From NCBI RefSeq assembly GCF_030504955.1, contig NZ_JAUKTR010000003.1:62001-126000 (forward strand): 64,000 nucleotides of DNA, written 5' to 3'. Each line of letters begins with the position of its first letter. Position 1 is the first letter of the stretch. A model generated the notes under the pieces. That model was not told the origin of the DNA. It searched no databases and saw only the letters and a program-made list of their open reading frames with translations. Below are positions 53,624-62,720 of this stretch, piece after piece. Source of the DNA: Peiella sedimenti. Its GTDB lineage: Bacteria; Pseudomonadota; Alphaproteobacteria; Caulobacterales; Caulobacteraceae. The position numbers and the translations under genes were made by a program.

Positions 53624-54124
53624 ATGAAGGGCGATCCCCAGATCATCCGGCTGTTGAATGCGGTCCTCACCAACGAGCTGACGGCGGTCAACCAGTACTT
53701 CCTGCACGCCCGCATGTTCGAGGACTGGGGCTTCAGGCGCCTCGGCCACGTGGTCTACGAGGAATCGATCGGCGAGATGAAACACGCCGACCGGCTGGTG
53801 AAGCGCATCCTGTTCCTACAGGGGCTGCCCAACCTTCAGGACCTGCACAAGCTGAAGATCGGCGAGACCGTGCCCGAGTGTCTCGGCGCGGACCTGGCCC
53901 TCGAGACGGGCGGACGCCAGCTGCTGGTCGACGGCGTGCGCCAGTGCGAGCAGGCGGGCGATTATGTCAGCCGTCAGATCCTCCAGGACATCCTGGCCGA
54001 CACCGAGACGCACATCGATTTCCTCGAGACTCAGATGAACCTGATCGCCCATCTGGGCGAGCAGAACTACCTGCAGAGCGCCATGCAGGAGATCGAGCCG
54101 GACGACGCCGCCAAGGGCGGTTAG
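53624..54124 (+). CDS. bfr: Bacterioferritin
   Basis: Iron storage cage subunit, 166 residues. Ferroxidase ligands conserved (N-E-L-T-A-V-N-Q-Y, E-S-I-G-E-M-K-H-A-D, C-E-Q-A-G-D-Y, D-T-E-T-H-I-D) and haem-ligand methionine in G-E-M-K-H. ATG 53624 matches the family N-terminus M-K-G-D-P. Operon with bfd under the Fur-like promoter. Confidence 0.97.
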   Translation: MKGDPQIIRLLNAVLTNELTAVNQYFLHARMFEDWGFRRLGHVVYEESIGEMKHADRLVKRILFLQGLPNLQDLHKLKIGETVPECLGADLALETGGRQLLVDGVRQCEQAGDYVSRQILQDILADTETHIDFLETQMNLIAHLGEQNYLQSAMQEIEPDDAAKGG

Positions 54125-54188
54125 AGCTCACGCCGGAACCGTCGCCGCGAGGAGGGGTTTTTCCTGGGTCATCCAGGGAGGCCCGACG

Positions 54189-54740
54189 TTGCGTGAACTG
54201 CTGAAGGAAAAGGCCGAAAGCTTCCTCAACGCAGAGGATCAACCGCTGCGCCACGTGCTTCTGGGCGCGGGCCTTGTGGTGGGCGTCGCCATGCTGGCCC
54301 ATGCCCTGGCGGGTCAGGGCGCGCGCATCGTCGATGAGCGGCACCTGCGTAAGGGCCCCCGTGGCCGCAGCCTGATGGAGGCGCCTCGCAACCCGGCCGC
54401 GGTCGTGGCGCCCGCCCTGCTGTCGGCCACGACCCTTTCAGCCCTGCGCGTCTGGAACAGTCCAAAGGGGCCCGAGCGTTCGCGAGCGCTGGGCCTGTGG
54501 TTCGTGCTGGAGGCGGTCACGGCCGTGTGGATGGCGCTGCGGCCCCGTCGTCTGTTCGGCCAGATCGGCGCGGCCATGGTGACGGCCGGCGTCACCGCCG
54601 CCTATGCCTTCCATGCCCGGCCGCTAGACAAGCGGGCCGCCACTCTGATGGCCCCCAACAGCGGCTCGATGGTGGCCCTGGCCAACCCCGATCCCAAGGG
54701 GCAGCAGACCTCGTCCGCGACGCCGCACACCCTTCACTAG
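54189..54740 (+). CDS. Membrane protein of unknown function
   Basis: 183 residues from TTG 54189, supported by GGGAGG 9 bases upstream. Four predicted helices: L-L-G-A-G-L-V-V-G-V-A-M-L, V-V-A-P-A-L-L-S-A-T-T-L, F-V-L-E-A-V-T-A-V-W-M-A-L and A-M-V-T-A-G-V-T-A-A-Y-A-F. Conserved-looking polar segment D-E-R-H-L-R-K-G-P-R-G-R-S. Family not recognised. Confidence 0.6.
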   Translation: MRELLKEKAESFLNAEDQPLRHVLLGAGLVVGVAMLAHALAGQGARIVDERHLRKGPRGRSLMEAPRNPAAVVAPALLSATTLSALRVWNSPKGPERSRALGLWFVLEAVTAVWMALRPRRLFGQIGAAMVTAGVTAAYAFHARPLDKRAATLMAPNSGSMVALANPDPKGQQTSSATPHTLH

Positions 54741-54776
54741 CTTGACGGGGCCGGTTCGCCCGCCCAAGCCTGTGGC

Positions 54777-55628
54777 GTGTCTGAGACCCTGATCGTACTG
54801 GGCGCCACCAGCCTGATCGGCCGTCGCCTCCCCGAGGCCGCCGGCAGCCTCCGGCTGGCCGGCGTCTCGCGGCGAAGCGAGCCTCGTCCCGGCTACGCCG
54901 ACTGGATCACCGCCGACCTGACGGAGGGCGGGTTCGGGCGGGGCCTGCCGGAGGCCGAGCGCGCCCTGATCCTTTCGCCCGTCTGGACGGCCGCCGCCGC
55001 CGTGCCGAGCCTGGCTGCGAAGGGCGTACGCCGCATCGTGGCGACATCTTCCACCAGCCGCTTCACCAAGGCCCATTCGCCCGATCCGGCCGAGCGCGCC
55101 GTGGCCCAGGCCCTGGCGACCGGCGAGGCCCGCCTGCGCGAGGTCTGCGCGGAACGCGGCGTGGCGTGGACCATCCTGCGGCCCACGCTGATCTATGACG
55201 AAGGCCTGGACGGCAACGTGACGCGTCTGGCGCGACTGATCCGCAAGGCCCGCGTCCTGCCCCTGGCTGGCGGCGGGCGAGGCCTTCGACAGCCAGTGCA
55301 CGCGGCCGATCTGGCGCGCGGCTGCCTCGACGCCTTGGAGCGCAACGCCGCACGCTCCAAGGCCTATGACCTGGCCGGGGGCGAGACGCTGACCTATCGC
55401 GAGATGGCCGGGCGCATCTTCGACGCCCTGGGCCTTCGCCGCCGCATCGTGCCGCTGCCGGCCTGGGCATGGCGCGCGGCCTTCACCCTGGCCAGGCCGC
55501 TGTTGCCGGGCGCAGGGGCGCAGATGGGCGCGCGCATGCAGGACGATCTTGTGTTCGACGACGCCGAGGCGCGCCGCGACCTGGGCTGGAGCCCCCGCCC
55601 GTTCCGGCCCGATTTCAGAGGCTTCTAG
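54777..55628 (+). CDS. NAD(P)-dependent epimerase/dehydratase-like SDR
   Basis: 283 residues from GTG 54777. Atypical extended SDR: V-L-G-A-T-S-L-I-G-R nucleotide motif, R-R-I-V-A-T-S-S-T-S, W-T-I-L-R-P-T-L-I-Y-D and Q-P-V-H-A-A-D-L-A. The classical Y-x-x-x-K is not obvious. Related proteins act on sugar nucleotides or as complex I assembly-like factors; substrate unknown. Convergent overlap of 4 bases with the DUF3298 gene. Confidence 0.8.
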   Translation: MSETLIVLGATSLIGRRLPEAAGSLRLAGVSRRSEPRPGYADWITADLTEGGFGRGLPEAERALILSPVWTAAAAVPSLAAKGVRRIVATSSTSRFTKAHSPDPAERAVAQALATGEARLREVCAERGVAWTILRPTLIYDEGLDGNVTRLARLIRKARVLPLAGGGRGLRQPVHAADLARGCLDALERNAARSKAYDLAGGETLTYREMAGRIFDALGLRRRIVPLPAWAWRAAFTLARPLLPGAGAQMGARMQDDLVFDDAEARRDLGWSPRPFRPDFRGF

Positions 55629-56407
55629 GCGAACTGATCGGCATATTCCGGCGCCAGCCAGGGCCGGATCGTGGCCGTTGGCAGGGTGATCTCATAGCCG
55701 CCCTCGGCATAGGGTCCGACCAGATACGGGCCGATCAGGAAGGTGAGGCCGCCGGCCTTGCCGGGCGTGCGGGACGGCGCCAGCACTATCGCCGTCTCGG
55801 TCCAGGCCGGGCACTTCCAGCTTTCGTTGGGGAAGGGCGGGGCGTCGGCGCCGATGCGCTCGCGTTTGGCGCGGGTGACGGCGTCGCACAGGGCGCGGTT
55901 CAGGGCGGCCTGGTCAAAGCCCTGGCGGAACAGGGCCGCCGGTTGCAGCTCGCGGTTCTGCGCCTTGTCCCACAGAACGGCGCCGTAGCCGTTATTCGGG
56001 TGCGCTCCGCCCGTGTACTCGGACACGGCCGCCTTCATGCTGAACAGACGAGGGGTCTGGGCGGCCAGGGTCCAGTCGCGGAACTGGGAATAGGGCGGCA
56101 TGCCCTCGCGCCCGGCGTATTCGGTACGATCAGCCTGGGCGCCCTCGTTGAACTGGCGCAGGTCGCGCACGGCCTCGTCGAACACCTTGCGGTGCAGGTC
56201 CGGCACGGTGGCGATCTCGCGCGGCAGGGTCAGCTTGACCTCTGCGAAGGGCGTCTTGCTCTCATAGGTCAGCGGGATGGCGGTCGGTTGGGGCTGCTCG
56301 ACCGGCGCCGGCTGGGGCGCGGGCGGCGTCTCCGCCTTCTCGGCCTCGCGCGGGCGGCACGAGGCGGCGGCGAGAACCGCGAGGGCGACAAGGGCGAGAC
56401 GACGCAT
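55625..56407 (-). CDS. DUF3298/DUF4163 lipoprotein (RsiV-like)
   Basis: 260 residues. Signal peptide and lipobox A-A-S-C (about C17), Pro-rich linker, then a DUF4163-DUF3298 pair recognised by Y-T-G-G-A-H-P-N-N-G-Y and L-F-R-Q-G-F-D. Related to the lysozyme-binding part of anti-sigma factor RsiV, here without a cytoplasmic domain, so binding of a periplasmic ligand is likely. Start overlaps the ubiA stop (ATGA). Confidence 0.82.
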   Translation of the reverse strand: MRRLALVALAVLAAASCRPREAEKAETPPAPQPAPVEQPQPTAIPLTYESKTPFAEVKLTLPREIATVPDLHRKVFDEAVRDLRQFNEGAQADRTEYAGREGMPPYSQFRDWTLAAQTPRLFSMKAAVSEYTGGAHPNNGYGAVLWDKAQNRELQPAALFRQGFDQAALNRALCDAVTRAKRERIGADAPPFPNESWKCPAWTETAIVLAPSRTPGKAGGLTFLIGPYLVGPYAEGGYEITLPTATIRPWLAPEYADQFA

Positions 56408-57330
56408 CAGAATCCTCCTGCGAAGAGGGCGGCGAGCAGGATCAGGCCCGCCCAGGCATTGGACTTGAACAGCTTGAGCGCCAGCGCCGGATCGTCAAGA
56501 CGCAGCCGGCGAACCTGCCAGATCAGATGGGCGGCATAGAGGGCGACGCCCACATAGAAGGCCCAGTGCAGTCCAGCCAGAACGCCCGCGCCGACCACGG
56601 AGGCTACGGCTAGGACGTAGAAGATCATGACCCCCTGCGCCGCCCTCCCGCCCAGGCGCCGCGCCGAGGACTTCACCCCCACCAGCGCGTCGTCCTCGAT
56701 GTCCTGCAGCGCGTAGATGGTGTCATAGCCAAGGGTCCAGAACACGCCGCCCAGATAGAGCAGGGCCGCAGGCCATCCCAGCCCGTCCAGAACCGCCGCA
56801 AAGCCCATCAGGGCGCCCCAGTTGAAGGTCAGGCCTAGCCACGCCTGGGGCCACCAGGTGATGCGCTTCATGAAGGGGTAGACGGCGACCAGCAGCAGCG
56901 AGGCCACGCCCAGGAGGATGGCCGCCTTGGTCAGGCTCAGCAGCACCAGAAGAGCCAGCAGCGAGAAGCCGATGACCATCTCCCAGGCGTGGGCGACGCT
57001 GAGCTGACCAGAGGGAATCGGGCGCCCCGCCGTGCGGGCCACCTTGGCGTCGATGTCGCGGTCGACGATGTCGTTGTAGGCGCAGCCTGCGGCGCGCATC
57101 AGCGCCGCTCCCACCAGGAAGGCGAACAGGAACCACCAGTACCGGGCGGTCATGGGCAGGTCGGCGTAGGACTTGGCCAGGGCCACGCCCTGCCAGCCCG
57201 GCAGCAGCAGCAGCCAGATGCCTATGGGCCGGTCGAAGCGGCCCAGCTTCAGCCAGGGCTTGAGAGGCTCAGGTGCATAGGCGTCGACCCAGTTGGCGGG
57301 CGCCGCGTCGGGCAGGGGAGACTGCGACAT
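56407..57330 (-). CDS. ubiA: 4-hydroxybenzoate polyprenyltransferase
   Basis: Attaches the isoprenoid tail in ubiquinone synthesis. 307 residues, eight to nine helices; both aspartate-rich motifs are visible: N-D-I-V-D-R-D-I-D and Y-A-L-Q-D-I-E-D-D, with G-V-K-S-S-A following. Inner membrane. Coupled to the DUF3298 lipoprotein gene downstream. Confidence 0.95.
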   Translation of the reverse strand: MSQSPLPDAAPANWVDAYAPEPLKPWLKLGRFDRPIGIWLLLLPGWQGVALAKSYADLPMTARYWWFLFAFLVGAALMRAAGCAYNDIVDRDIDAKVARTAGRPIPSGQLSVAHAWEMVIGFSLLALLVLLSLTKAAILLGVASLLLVAVYPFMKRITWWPQAWLGLTFNWGALMGFAAVLDGLGWPAALLYLGGVFWTLGYDTIYALQDIEDDALVGVKSSARRLGGRAAQGVMIFYVLAVASVVGAGVLAGLHWAFYVGVALYAAHLIWQVRRLRLDDPALALKLFKSNAWAGLILLAALFAGGF

Positions 57331-57378
57331 TCTGTCATCCTAGTCCCTTCCGGGCGAAAGATCACCGGCTTGACAGGC

Positions 57379-58590
57379 CTATTGACCGAGGGCCTGGGCG
57401 ATCCGGCGGCCAAAGTCAGTGTCTGGGGTCGCCACGTCCGAGAGGCCCAGCCAGCCCGCCATCTCGGACAGGGACGCGGCCAGGTCCGGCGCCACCTCCT
57501 CGGGGGTGGCGTGATCCTCCAGATGGGCGGCCTGGACGCGCAGGAGGCCGGCCTGGCGATCGGCCTTCAGGTCGACCCGGGCGGTCAGGCGCTCGCCCTG
57601 TAGGAAGGGCAGGACGTAATAGCCGTGCTTGCGCAGATGGGCGGGCACGTAGATCTCAATCCGGTAGTGGAAGCCGAACAGGCGCTCGGCCCGCTCGCGC
57701 CGCCACACAAGGCTGTCGAACGGCGAAAGCAGGGCCCGCGCGTCGATGCGCCGGGGCCGCGCGGCCTGGGGATGCAGCCAGGCCGGCCGGTCCCAGCCCT
57801 TCACCGCCACCGGAATGAGGCCGCCGTCCTCGAAAAGCTCATCGATGCGGGCGCGGGTCTCGGCCGGCTCCATGCGGTAGTAGTCGCGCAGGTCGCGTTC
57901 CGTGGCGACGCCCATGGCCCGAGCGGCCAGGCGGATCAGCTCGCGCTGGGCGTCCTCCACGCGCGGCGTCGGCGCGTCCACCACGGCGGCAGGCAGGGCG
58001 CGCTCGGGAACGTCGTAGAGGCGCTCGAAGCCCCGCCGCGTGGCGGTGGTGACCAGCCCCGCCCAGAACAGCCATTCGACCGCGCGCTTGCCGTCGCTCC
58101 AACCCCACCAGCCGCCCTTGGCCTTGCCGGCCTGTTCGATTTCAGAGGCTCCCAGCGGGCCCCGCCGTCGGATGTCGTCGAGCACACCCTCGATGAAGGC
58201 CGTCCGCTCGGCGGCGAAGCGGCGCAGGCCGCCATAGATGCCGTGCCCGGCGCGGGCGCGATCCATGCGCCAGCGGAACAGGGGATGGTGCTCCAGCGGG
58301 ATCAGCGAGGCCTCGTGGCCCCAGTACTCGAACAGCTTGCGCCGCTGGCCCCACGCCAAGGCTTCGAGGTCCGCGCGGTCATAGGCGCCCAGCCGCGCCA
58401 GGGGCGGCAGATAGTGCGAGCGCGCCAGCACATTGACCGAGTCGATCTGGATCAGGCCGACCCGGTCGAACACGCGCATCAGCTGGGCCTTGCCGGGGCT
58501 AGCGGAGCGGCGGGCGCCGAAACCCTGCGCCGCCAGCGCGATGCGCCGGGCCTGAAGGGCGCTCAGGGTCTCCTCGGGGCGGTGCGTCAC
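57379..58590 (-). CDS. ycaQ: Winged-helix DNA glycosylase, YcaQ/AlkX family
   Basis: 403 residues. HTH_42 family; contains the active-site Q-I-D in G-L-I-Q-I-D-S-V-N-V-L-A-R-S-H (QxD type), plus E-Y-W-G-H-E-A and R-R-G-x-L-G. E. coli YcaQ unhooks interstrand crosslinks and removes alkylated bases. GTG start overlaps the hemerythrin stop, giving a coupled mnmA-hemerythrin-ycaQ set. Confidence 0.88.
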   Translation of the reverse strand: MTHRPEETLSALQARRIALAAQGFGARRSASPGKAQLMRVFDRVGLIQIDSVNVLARSHYLPPLARLGAYDRADLEALAWGQRRKLFEYWGHEASLIPLEHHPLFRWRMDRARAGHGIYGGLRRFAAERTAFIEGVLDDIRRRGPLGASEIEQAGKAKGGWWGWSDGKRAVEWLFWAGLVTTATRRGFERLYDVPERALPAAVVDAPTPRVEDAQRELIRLAARAMGVATERDLRDYYRMEPAETRARIDELFEDGGLIPVAVKGWDRPAWLHPQAARPRRIDARALLSPFDSLVWRRERAERLFGFHYRIEIYVPAHLRKHGYYVLPFLQGERLTARVDLKADRQAGLLRVQAAHLEDHATPEEVAPDLAASLSEMAGWLGLSDVATPDTDFGRRIAQALGQ

Positions 58591-59147
58591 GCCAGCTGAT
58601 CCCCCTTCAGCGCGATGAGGGGGATGACGATCTCCTCCTCATCGTCCAGGTGGCGGGCCAGCGGCATCTGGGCCCGTTCGATGACATCGCCGAGGCGGGC
58701 GGCGCGGTCGCCCGCATCCGGTCCCGCCAGCCCCTGATGCAGGGCGAGGCCGGCCTTGAACAGGTTCTCGAGCACCTGGTGGATGGTCTCGTGGTCGCGG
58801 TCGAGCAGCGCGATCCCCGTGGCGATGCGCGGCTCCACCCTGGCCATGGCCGGGAAGTACTGGCCGCTCTCGATGCGGTGATGGCCGTCCAGGTGCTGGA
58901 GGAACTGCTGCAGCGCCGGGATCAGCCGGTCATGCAGGCCGCGCACGTCCAGCTGTCCCTGGCGCCAGGCAGTGGTCAGCGCCGCCATGTGGGCGTGATG
59001 CTGGCGAAAGCCCTGGTGCATCTGCAGCCAGAAGCGCGCCATCTCCGGCAGGCTCTGATCCCAGCGATCACGCGGAACGTCCGTGAGCAGGACGCGCATG
59101 TCCTCAGGCAGGCCGGCCCTGGCCGACAGGGCCAGCGGATCAGCCAA
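58587..59147 (-). CDS. Hemerythrin-domain protein
   Basis: 186 residues from TTG 59147, which overlaps mnmA by 8 bases. Four-helix bundle with the di-iron ligand pattern: [29 protein letters not shown] and [12 protein letters not shown]. Probably senses or stores oxygen, NO or iron. Coupled to mnmA and ycaQ. Confidence 0.88.
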   Translation of the reverse strand: MADPLALSARAGLPEDMRVLLTDVPRDRWDQSLPEMARFWLQMHQGFRQHHAHMAALTTAWRQGQLDVRGLHDRLIPALQQFLQHLDGHHRIESGQYFPAMARVEPRIATGIALLDRDHETIHQVLENLFKAGLALHQGLAGPDAGDRAARLGDVIERAQMPLARHLDDEEEIVIPLIALKGDQLA

Positions 59148-60351
59148 GCGCGGCCGTCTCGCGAATGAAGCCGCCGCCCAGCAGGCGGTCAGGGTCGGCC
59201 GGGTCGTAAAGCACGCAGGCCTGGCCGGGGGCCACGCCCTCCTCGCCCGCCTCGAAGATGACGGTCACGTCGCCGCCTGACAGGGCTAGCCGCGCCGGCG
59301 ACGGATCACGGGTGGAGCGGACGCGCGCCAGCACCGGCACGCCGCCTTCGGCGGCGGCCTTCAGGCTGGGCTGGTCGCCTAGCCAATTGGCTTCTTCCAG
59401 CGTCAGTGAGGCGGTGAGCAGAGCCTCGCGCGGGCCGACGATGACTTGCTGGGCCTCGGGGTCGAGCCGGACCACGAACAGGGGCTCGCCCACGGCCACG
59501 TTCAGGCCCCGGCGCTGGCCGATGGTGAAGCCGGTGACGCCCTCGTGGCGGCCCAGCACGCGGCCGTCCATATGCACGATGTCGCCCGCGGCGCGCCCCT
59601 GCGGCCGGAGGCGGTCGATCAGGGTGCGGTAGTCGCCCGTGGGCACGAAGCAGATGTCCTGGCTGTCGGGCTTGGCGGCGATCCTCAGACCCAGCTCGGC
59701 GGCCACGCCGCGCACCTGGGGCTTTTCCAGATCGGCCAGGGGAAAGCGCAGATAGTCGAGCTGCTCGGCGGTGGTGGCGAACAGGAAGTAGGACTGGTCG
59801 CGCGAGGGATCGACGGCCTTGCGCATCTGGGTCCGGCCGTCCGGCCCGATGGCGCGGCGGACATAGTGGCCCGTCGCCATGGCCACGGCGCCCAGGTCGC
59901 GGGCCACGTCCAGAAGGTCGCGGAACTTCACCGTCTGATTGCAGCGGATGCAGGGCACCGGCGTGTGCCCGCGCAGATAGGTGTCGGCGAACTGGTCGAT
60001 CACCGCCTCGCGGAAGCGGCTTTCGTAGTCGAGCACGTAGTGCGGAATGCCCAGGGTCTCGGCCGCCAGGCGGGCGTCGTGGATGTCCTGACCGGCGCAG
60101 CAGGCGCCCTTCTTCTTGAGGGCCGCGCCGTGGTCGTAGAGCTGCAGCGTCACGCCCACGACCTCATAGCCCGCCTTGTGCAGCAGGGCCGCGACCACGG
60201 TGGAGTCCACCCCGCCCGACATGGCCGCCACCACCCGCGCGCCCACGGGCAGACCGACCGCCGCGCGCGCGGCGTTGATGGCCGCATCCATGTCGGCGGG
60301 CGCGATCTCGGGGATCGGGCAAAGAGGCTCAGCCAGCGTCATCGCGCCCAT
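59140..60351 (-). CDS. mnmA: tRNA 2-thiouridylase MnmA
   Basis: Thiolates U34 of Glu, Gln and Lys tRNAs. 403 residues; PP-loop M-S-G-G-V-D-S, nucleophile region C-I-R-C-N-Q and second cysteine in [10 protein letters not shown]. The alphaproteobacterial K-K-K-G-A-C-C-A-G insert is present. ATG 60351 or ATG 60342 could be the start; neither has a clear Shine-Dalgarno. Confidence 0.95.
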   Translation of the reverse strand: MGAMTLAEPLCPIPEIAPADMDAAINAARAAVGLPVGARVVAAMSGGVDSTVVAALLHKAGYEVVGVTLQLYDHGAALKKKGACCAGQDIHDARLAAETLGIPHYVLDYESRFREAVIDQFADTYLRGHTPVPCIRCNQTVKFRDLLDVARDLGAVAMATGHYVRRAIGPDGRTQMRKAVDPSRDQSYFLFATTAEQLDYLRFPLADLEKPQVRGVAAELGLRIAAKPDSQDICFVPTGDYRTLIDRLRPQGRAAGDIVHMDGRVLGRHEGVTGFTIGQRRGLNVAVGEPLFVVRLDPEAQQVIVGPREALLTASLTLEEANWLGDQPSLKAAAEGGVPVLARVRSTRDPSPARLALSGGDVTVIFEAGEEGVAPGQACVLYDPADPDRLLGGGFIRETAALG

Positions 60352-60419
60352 TTAGGGGCAAAGCGGCGCGATTTCGAGGCGGCGTGGCGTCTGTAGTCGT
60401 CCCAGCCTAATAGGTGAGC

Positions 60420-60824
60420 ATGGCTGGTCTGACATTTCCGCTCCTCCACCTGTCCATCCCGGTGTCGGATCTGGATCGTTCGCTTGGCTTCTATGAAGGC
60501 CTGGGCGGCGGCCCGGGCCGCCGCGCGAGCGACTGGGCGGATGTGTGGGTTTTCGGCGGCCAGATCACCCTCTTCGAGAATCCGACGTTAGCGGCTCGCG
60601 CCCCGGAGATGGGCCGCACCCACTTCGGCGCGACGCTGGACAAGGCGGAGTGGGAGGGGCTGGCCGAACGTCTCGACGGCTCAGACAGCGTTGTGCGCGG
60701 CCCCTTGTCCGAACCGGCGGCCGGCGGCGTCCAGCACAAGCTCTACCTGCGTGATCCAGACGGCTGGATCGTGGAGCTGAAGGCCTATGACGATCCTGAC
60801 GCCGCGTTGCGCCGGCTGGCCTAG
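60420..60824 (+). CDS. VOC family protein
   Basis: 134 residues from ATG 60420 (AGGTGA just upstream; GTG 60414 is the alternative). Glyoxalase-like fold: L-S-I-P-V-S-D-L-D-R-S-L-G-F-Y and Y-L-R-D-P-D-G-W-I-V-E-L-K. Differs from the VOC gene at 11482 in the middle region (W-V-F-G-G-Q-I-T-L). Substrate unknown. Convergent 4-base overlap with the next gene. Confidence 0.82.
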   Translation: MAGLTFPLLHLSIPVSDLDRSLGFYEGLGGGPGRRASDWADVWVFGGQITLFENPTLAARAPEMGRTHFGATLDKAEWEGLAERLDGSDSVVRGPLSEPAAGGVQHKLYLRDPDGWIVELKAYDDPDAALRRLA

Positions 60825-61150
60825 CTGATCGTGATGAGCGCGCAGAGCCGCGCTTCTGTCTCTGACAGGTACCAGCCTCGATGAATGAACATCCGTCCGG
60901 CGCGAAAGTCGTCGCGGACTCGGCTCCTCAATCGAAGAGGGGCATCGTCCGACGGCGGGACCAGATCGGCCCGTAAGGCGGAGGCGGTCTCCGGATGCTG
61001 AGCGAGCCAGGAGCGTCCAATATCAGCGGCCCCTTCGGCGTCGATGGCGGCGATGGCCGGGGTTCGAGCCTGGGCCAGGCCCGCCGCCGAGGCGATGGCC
61101 AGTCCGGCCAGGGTCTGTAGCAGGGTTCGTTTGCTGAGAAGCGTGCTCAT
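60821..61150 (-). CDS. Small exported partner of the GMC oxidoreductase
   Basis: 109 residues from ATG 61150, overlapping the GMC stop (ATGA). Signal peptide with S-K-R-T-L-L-Q-T-L, a Tat-like motif with K-R in place of R-R, cleavage near A-Q-A-R. The mature part ends H-R-G-W-Y-L-S-E-T-E-A-R-L-C-A-L, a motif I associate with small Tat proteins beside GMC enzymes. It may carry the large subunit through Tat. Confidence 0.72.
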   Translation of the reverse strand: MSTLLSKRTLLQTLAGLAIASAAGLAQARTPAIAAIDAEGAADIGRSWLAQHPETASALRADLVPPSDDAPLRLRSRVRDDFRAGRMFIHRGWYLSETEARLCALITIS

Positions 61151-62679
61151 CGGGCGATCCCCAACTGGTTTTTCAGGTGGTCGGCCAGGCGAATGGCCAG
61201 GGCGGTCAGGGTCAGGGTCGGATTGACCAGGCCGGACGTCGGGAAGACCGAGCTGCCGGCGATGTAGAGATTGGGCGTGTCGTGGACCCGGCAGTCGGCG
61301 TCGACTACGCCCTTGGCGGGATCCACGCTCATGCGGGTCGTGCCCATATGGTGGCGCGAGGGGCCAAAGGCCGCGATGAGGGTTTCCGGCTCCACAGGCC
61401 AACACAATCGCCCCAGCCCCTGGGCGCCCAGAGCGCGGGCGAAACCGGCGGCGGAGCCGGTCAACGAATCCCAGTCCGTCTGGGTGTAGCGCCACTCCAG
61501 ATGCGCCTGAGGTTGCCCCAGCGCGTCGGTGCGTTCCGACAGAGTGATGCGGCTGTCGGGATTCGGCGCTTCCTCGGACATGAAGAAGTAGTCGAGCCGG
61601 CGGGGGACCGGCCCCTCAATGGCCGACGCCGTCTGCTCGACCGCCGCGCGGGTGCTGCCTGCCGCCGCCGCGGCCTTGGGGCGCAAAGATAGGGTCAGGG
61701 TGCAGTTGCCGACGCCGAGACCCTGCTGCGCCTCTGGACTGAGCACAAAGACCGCGTGCGCCCGGTCGCGTGGCTGGTTGTCATAGAGTGACAGGTCGCG
61801 GTCCGTGGTGAAGGCTACCTCGGCGTCGCCGCGCGGATCGGCGTCGGCGGTCGAAATCGTGCAATGCCCCTGGAAGCAGCGTCCGACCCAACCGGTGGCG
61901 TTGCCGACGCCTTCGGGTCGGTCGGCGTTGGACGCCAGCATGAGGCGGGCATTCTCGATGCCGCCTGTCGCCAGTATGTAGAGCCGCCCGCATGCGACGT
62001 GACGGGTTCCAGTCAGACAGCGGACCTCCAGATGGTCCACGGCCCCATCGGGCTTCAACCGGATGCCGGTGACGTTGGCGTGGGTGTGAATATGGATGTT
62101 CTCCGCCCGGCCGGGCGCATCCCGGAACGCGGCGAAGGCGGCGGGGTCGGCGCGGCCTGAGACGGGGCTGTAGGCGCGCGGCGAAGAGCGTAGGGGGCCT
62201 TGATGATCCGTGACCGGCTCGAGGGCTTGACCTTCGGGCAGGCCGTCATCGGCGGGGAAGCGGGGCAGCCGCAATCGGTCGCAAGCGCGGTCATACCAGG
62301 GCTTCAGCTCGGCGCGGCCGAAAGGCCAGCCGCTGAGCGGTCTCCAGGACCGTTCGGCGAAGTCGATGGCGTCCAGCGGCCCGCACTTGCCGCCCCAGAC
62401 ATGGCCGGAGCCGCCCAGGGCGCGCACGCGGGAAGTGCCCAGATATTCCGTGAAGTTCCAATCCCGGTTGCCGGGGCCAGAGATCACGCATCCGCCGTCA
62501 TAGAGGCTTTGTATCTCGCGGTCAGGCTCAGGCCCGCCGCTTTCCAGCAAGACGACCCTGGCGTTCGTTCCGGCCAGTTCGTGGGCGATGGACAGTCCGG
62601 CGATGCCACCGCCGATGATGACGATATCGCCTTCAATCCGGGTGGCGTCAGGCAAGGATCGGGCGTCGGCGACAGGCAT
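61147..62679 (-). CDS. GMC-family FAD oxidoreductase
   Basis: 510 residues. FAD motif I-I-G-G-G-I-A-G-L-S near the N-terminus with E at the second strand end (L-L-E-S-G-G); C-terminal H-M-G-T-T-R-M-S, then G-V-V-D-A-D-C-R-V and P-T-S-G-L-V-N-P-T-L-T, the glucose-methanol-choline signature. No signal peptide of its own, so export with the small partner is possible. Sugar or alcohol substrate unknown. Confidence 0.9.
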   Translation of the reverse strand: MPVADARSLPDATRIEGDIVIIGGGIAGLSIAHELAGTNARVVLLESGGPEPDREIQSLYDGGCVISGPGNRDWNFTEYLGTSRVRALGGSGHVWGGKCGPLDAIDFAERSWRPLSGWPFGRAELKPWYDRACDRLRLPRFPADDGLPEGQALEPVTDHQGPLRSSPRAYSPVSGRADPAAFAAFRDAPGRAENIHIHTHANVTGIRLKPDGAVDHLEVRCLTGTRHVACGRLYILATGGIENARLMLASNADRPEGVGNATGWVGRCFQGHCTISTADADPRGDAEVAFTTDRDLSLYDNQPRDRAHAVFVLSPEAQQGLGVGNCTLTLSLRPKAAAAAGSTRAAVEQTASAIEGPVPRRLDYFFMSEEAPNPDSRITLSERTDALGQPQAHLEWRYTQTDWDSLTGSAAGFARALGAQGLGRLCWPVEPETLIAAFGPSRHHMGTTRMSVDPAKGVVDADCRVHDTPNLYIAGSSVFPTSGLVNPTLTLTALAIRLADHLKNQLGIAR

Positions 62680-62720
62680 GGCCTTCTCCGGGTTTGGGTC
62701 TAAGCGTGAAAGGTGGAGGT

